Assembly: GCA_050301795.1 (NCBI GenBank)
Contig: JBNKZU010000048.1
Location: 1 to 64,000, forward strand
Length of the DNA: 64,000 nucleotides
Source: JBNKZU01 sp050301795
GTDB lineage: Bacteria; Pseudomonadota; Gammaproteobacteria; Thiohalomonadales; Thiohalomonadaceae
Direction: 5' to 3'
This document shows positions 63,436 through 64,000 of the stretch, piece after piece (positions within the stretch are counted from its first letter, which is position 1; each line of letters opens with the position of its first letter). Both the position numbers and the translations under genes were made by a program. The notes below the pieces were generated by a model. That model was given only the letters and a program-made list of their open reading frames with translations. It was not told where the DNA came from and did not search any database.

Positions 63436-64000
63436 TGATACTCCGTAGTGCGATAGAGCCGACGAATATCACCCAAGCCTTTGATAGATAATGTGATCTC
63501 AACTCCTTTCGGTTGAGACGCTGTCTGAGGATTAAGAGGCGGCCAGCTATCATGCCACTCCTCCTGAGAATCGAGCAGACGGATCTTCAGTTGCTCAACA
63601 TCTTTTAAAAGGGTGGATTTGAATGGTTCGCTGTCCTGAGCCTGATCAAGCATTAACCAGTGATATCGAACCAGATGTTGATCCTCGATCCCGTAGGCAA
63701 CACGCTGCAAGGTACTGCGCGATAGATTACCGGGGTTAAACCAGCTACTCCGCGTAAATTCGAGTTGATAGACACCCTGCTCTGATGCGGTAAACGGGGA
63801 TTGATTATCCCCAAAGCGATCACGTATCGGCCGACCCGTTAGATAGGTGAGGTCTTGAGCAATAGTTAAAAAGGAACGCTGAAGTGACAGTAGTTGTTTG
63901 GAGTGATACTCGATCCGCTCATCTGCAATAATGACATTCTGTAATCCTGAGTATGCCATCACAGAGACTACCGCAAAAATGCCTAATGCTAACAGTAACT
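63429..64000 (-). CDS. gspJ: Type II secretion pseudopilin GspJ (5' end outside window)
   Basis: The frame stays open to the window edge. The visible N-terminus reads LLLALGIFAVVSVMAYSGLQ, part of the hydrophobic pseudopilin helix, so the start and prepilin leader lie beyond 64000. The C-terminal part has the GspJ pattern VEITLSIKGLGDIRRLYRT. It is the most upstream gspJKLMN gene seen here. Confidence 0.9.
   Translation of the reverse strand, partial: LLLALGIFAVVSVMAYSGLQNVIIADERIEYHSKQLLSLQRSFLTIAQDLTYLTGRPIRDRFGDNQSPFTASEQGVYQLEFTRSSWFNPGNLSRSTLQRVAYGIEDQHLVRYHWLMLDQAQDSEPFKSTLLKDVEQLKIRLLDSQEEWHDSWPPLNPQTASQPKGVEITLSIKGLGDIRRLYRTTEYQW

Overview
The window looks like a chromosomal stretch of a gammaproteobacterium with moderate-to-low GC. 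The gene pairs pilS-pilR, rluD-pgeF-clpB, DUF2066-perM-hda opposite purMN, sucC-sucD and the gspJKLMN block are typical of that class. A soluble NAD-linked [NiFe] hydrogenase (hoxFUYH) suggests a chemolithotrophic or metabolically flexible organism living across redox gradients. I cannot name the species.

Region 1 (1-12.9 kb) is a type I-F CRISPR-Cas island. An array of 28-nt repeats runs off the left edge and is read on the minus strand from a leader near 1.1 kb. A ParD-like/zeta toxin-antitoxin pair sits between the leader and cas6f. The effector genes cas8f-cas5f-cas7f-cas6f follow cas2-3 in one minus-strand operon. Between cas2-3 and cas1 lie a one-spacer mini-CRISPR and a Phd/VapC-type pair on the plus strand. 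cas1 is in a separate operon behind a WYL-domain regulator and a 66-aa membrane protein.

The standout is the mini-CRISPR (9792-9879). Its two decayed repeats keep precisely the halves that become the crRNA 5' and 3' handles. Its 32-nt spacer matches, over its first 17 nt and next to a type I-F CC PAM, the extended -10 promoter region that faces cas2-3. This is the expected architecture of a Cas-regulating crRNA: Cascade guided by a partly matching spacer would sit on the cas promoter and repress it without a full R-loop.

Region 2 (13-18 kb) holds a cytochrome b, yejK, tRNA-Thr(CGU), thrC and a membrane diguanylate cyclase with a C-terminal hemerythrin domain (all seven di-iron ligands visible). 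Region 3 (18-28 kb) has hoxFUYH plus a maturation protease, an unknown membrane protein, an HlyD/TolC pair without an inner-membrane pump, two thioredoxin-fold proteins and a LysM lipoprotein.

Region 4 (28-44 kb) is mostly housekeeping: hda, perM, DUF2066, purMN, sodB, argD and argF. It then has a CHASE2 nucleotide cyclase followed by SH3, small secreted, M48 peptidase and FadL-like outer-membrane genes, and a Na/phosphate cotransporter. Region 5 (44-64 kb) holds clpB, def, rluD, bamD, a P-II protein, nadE, sucCD, pilSR and the type II secretion genes gspN-M-L-K-J, with gspJ cut by the window edge.
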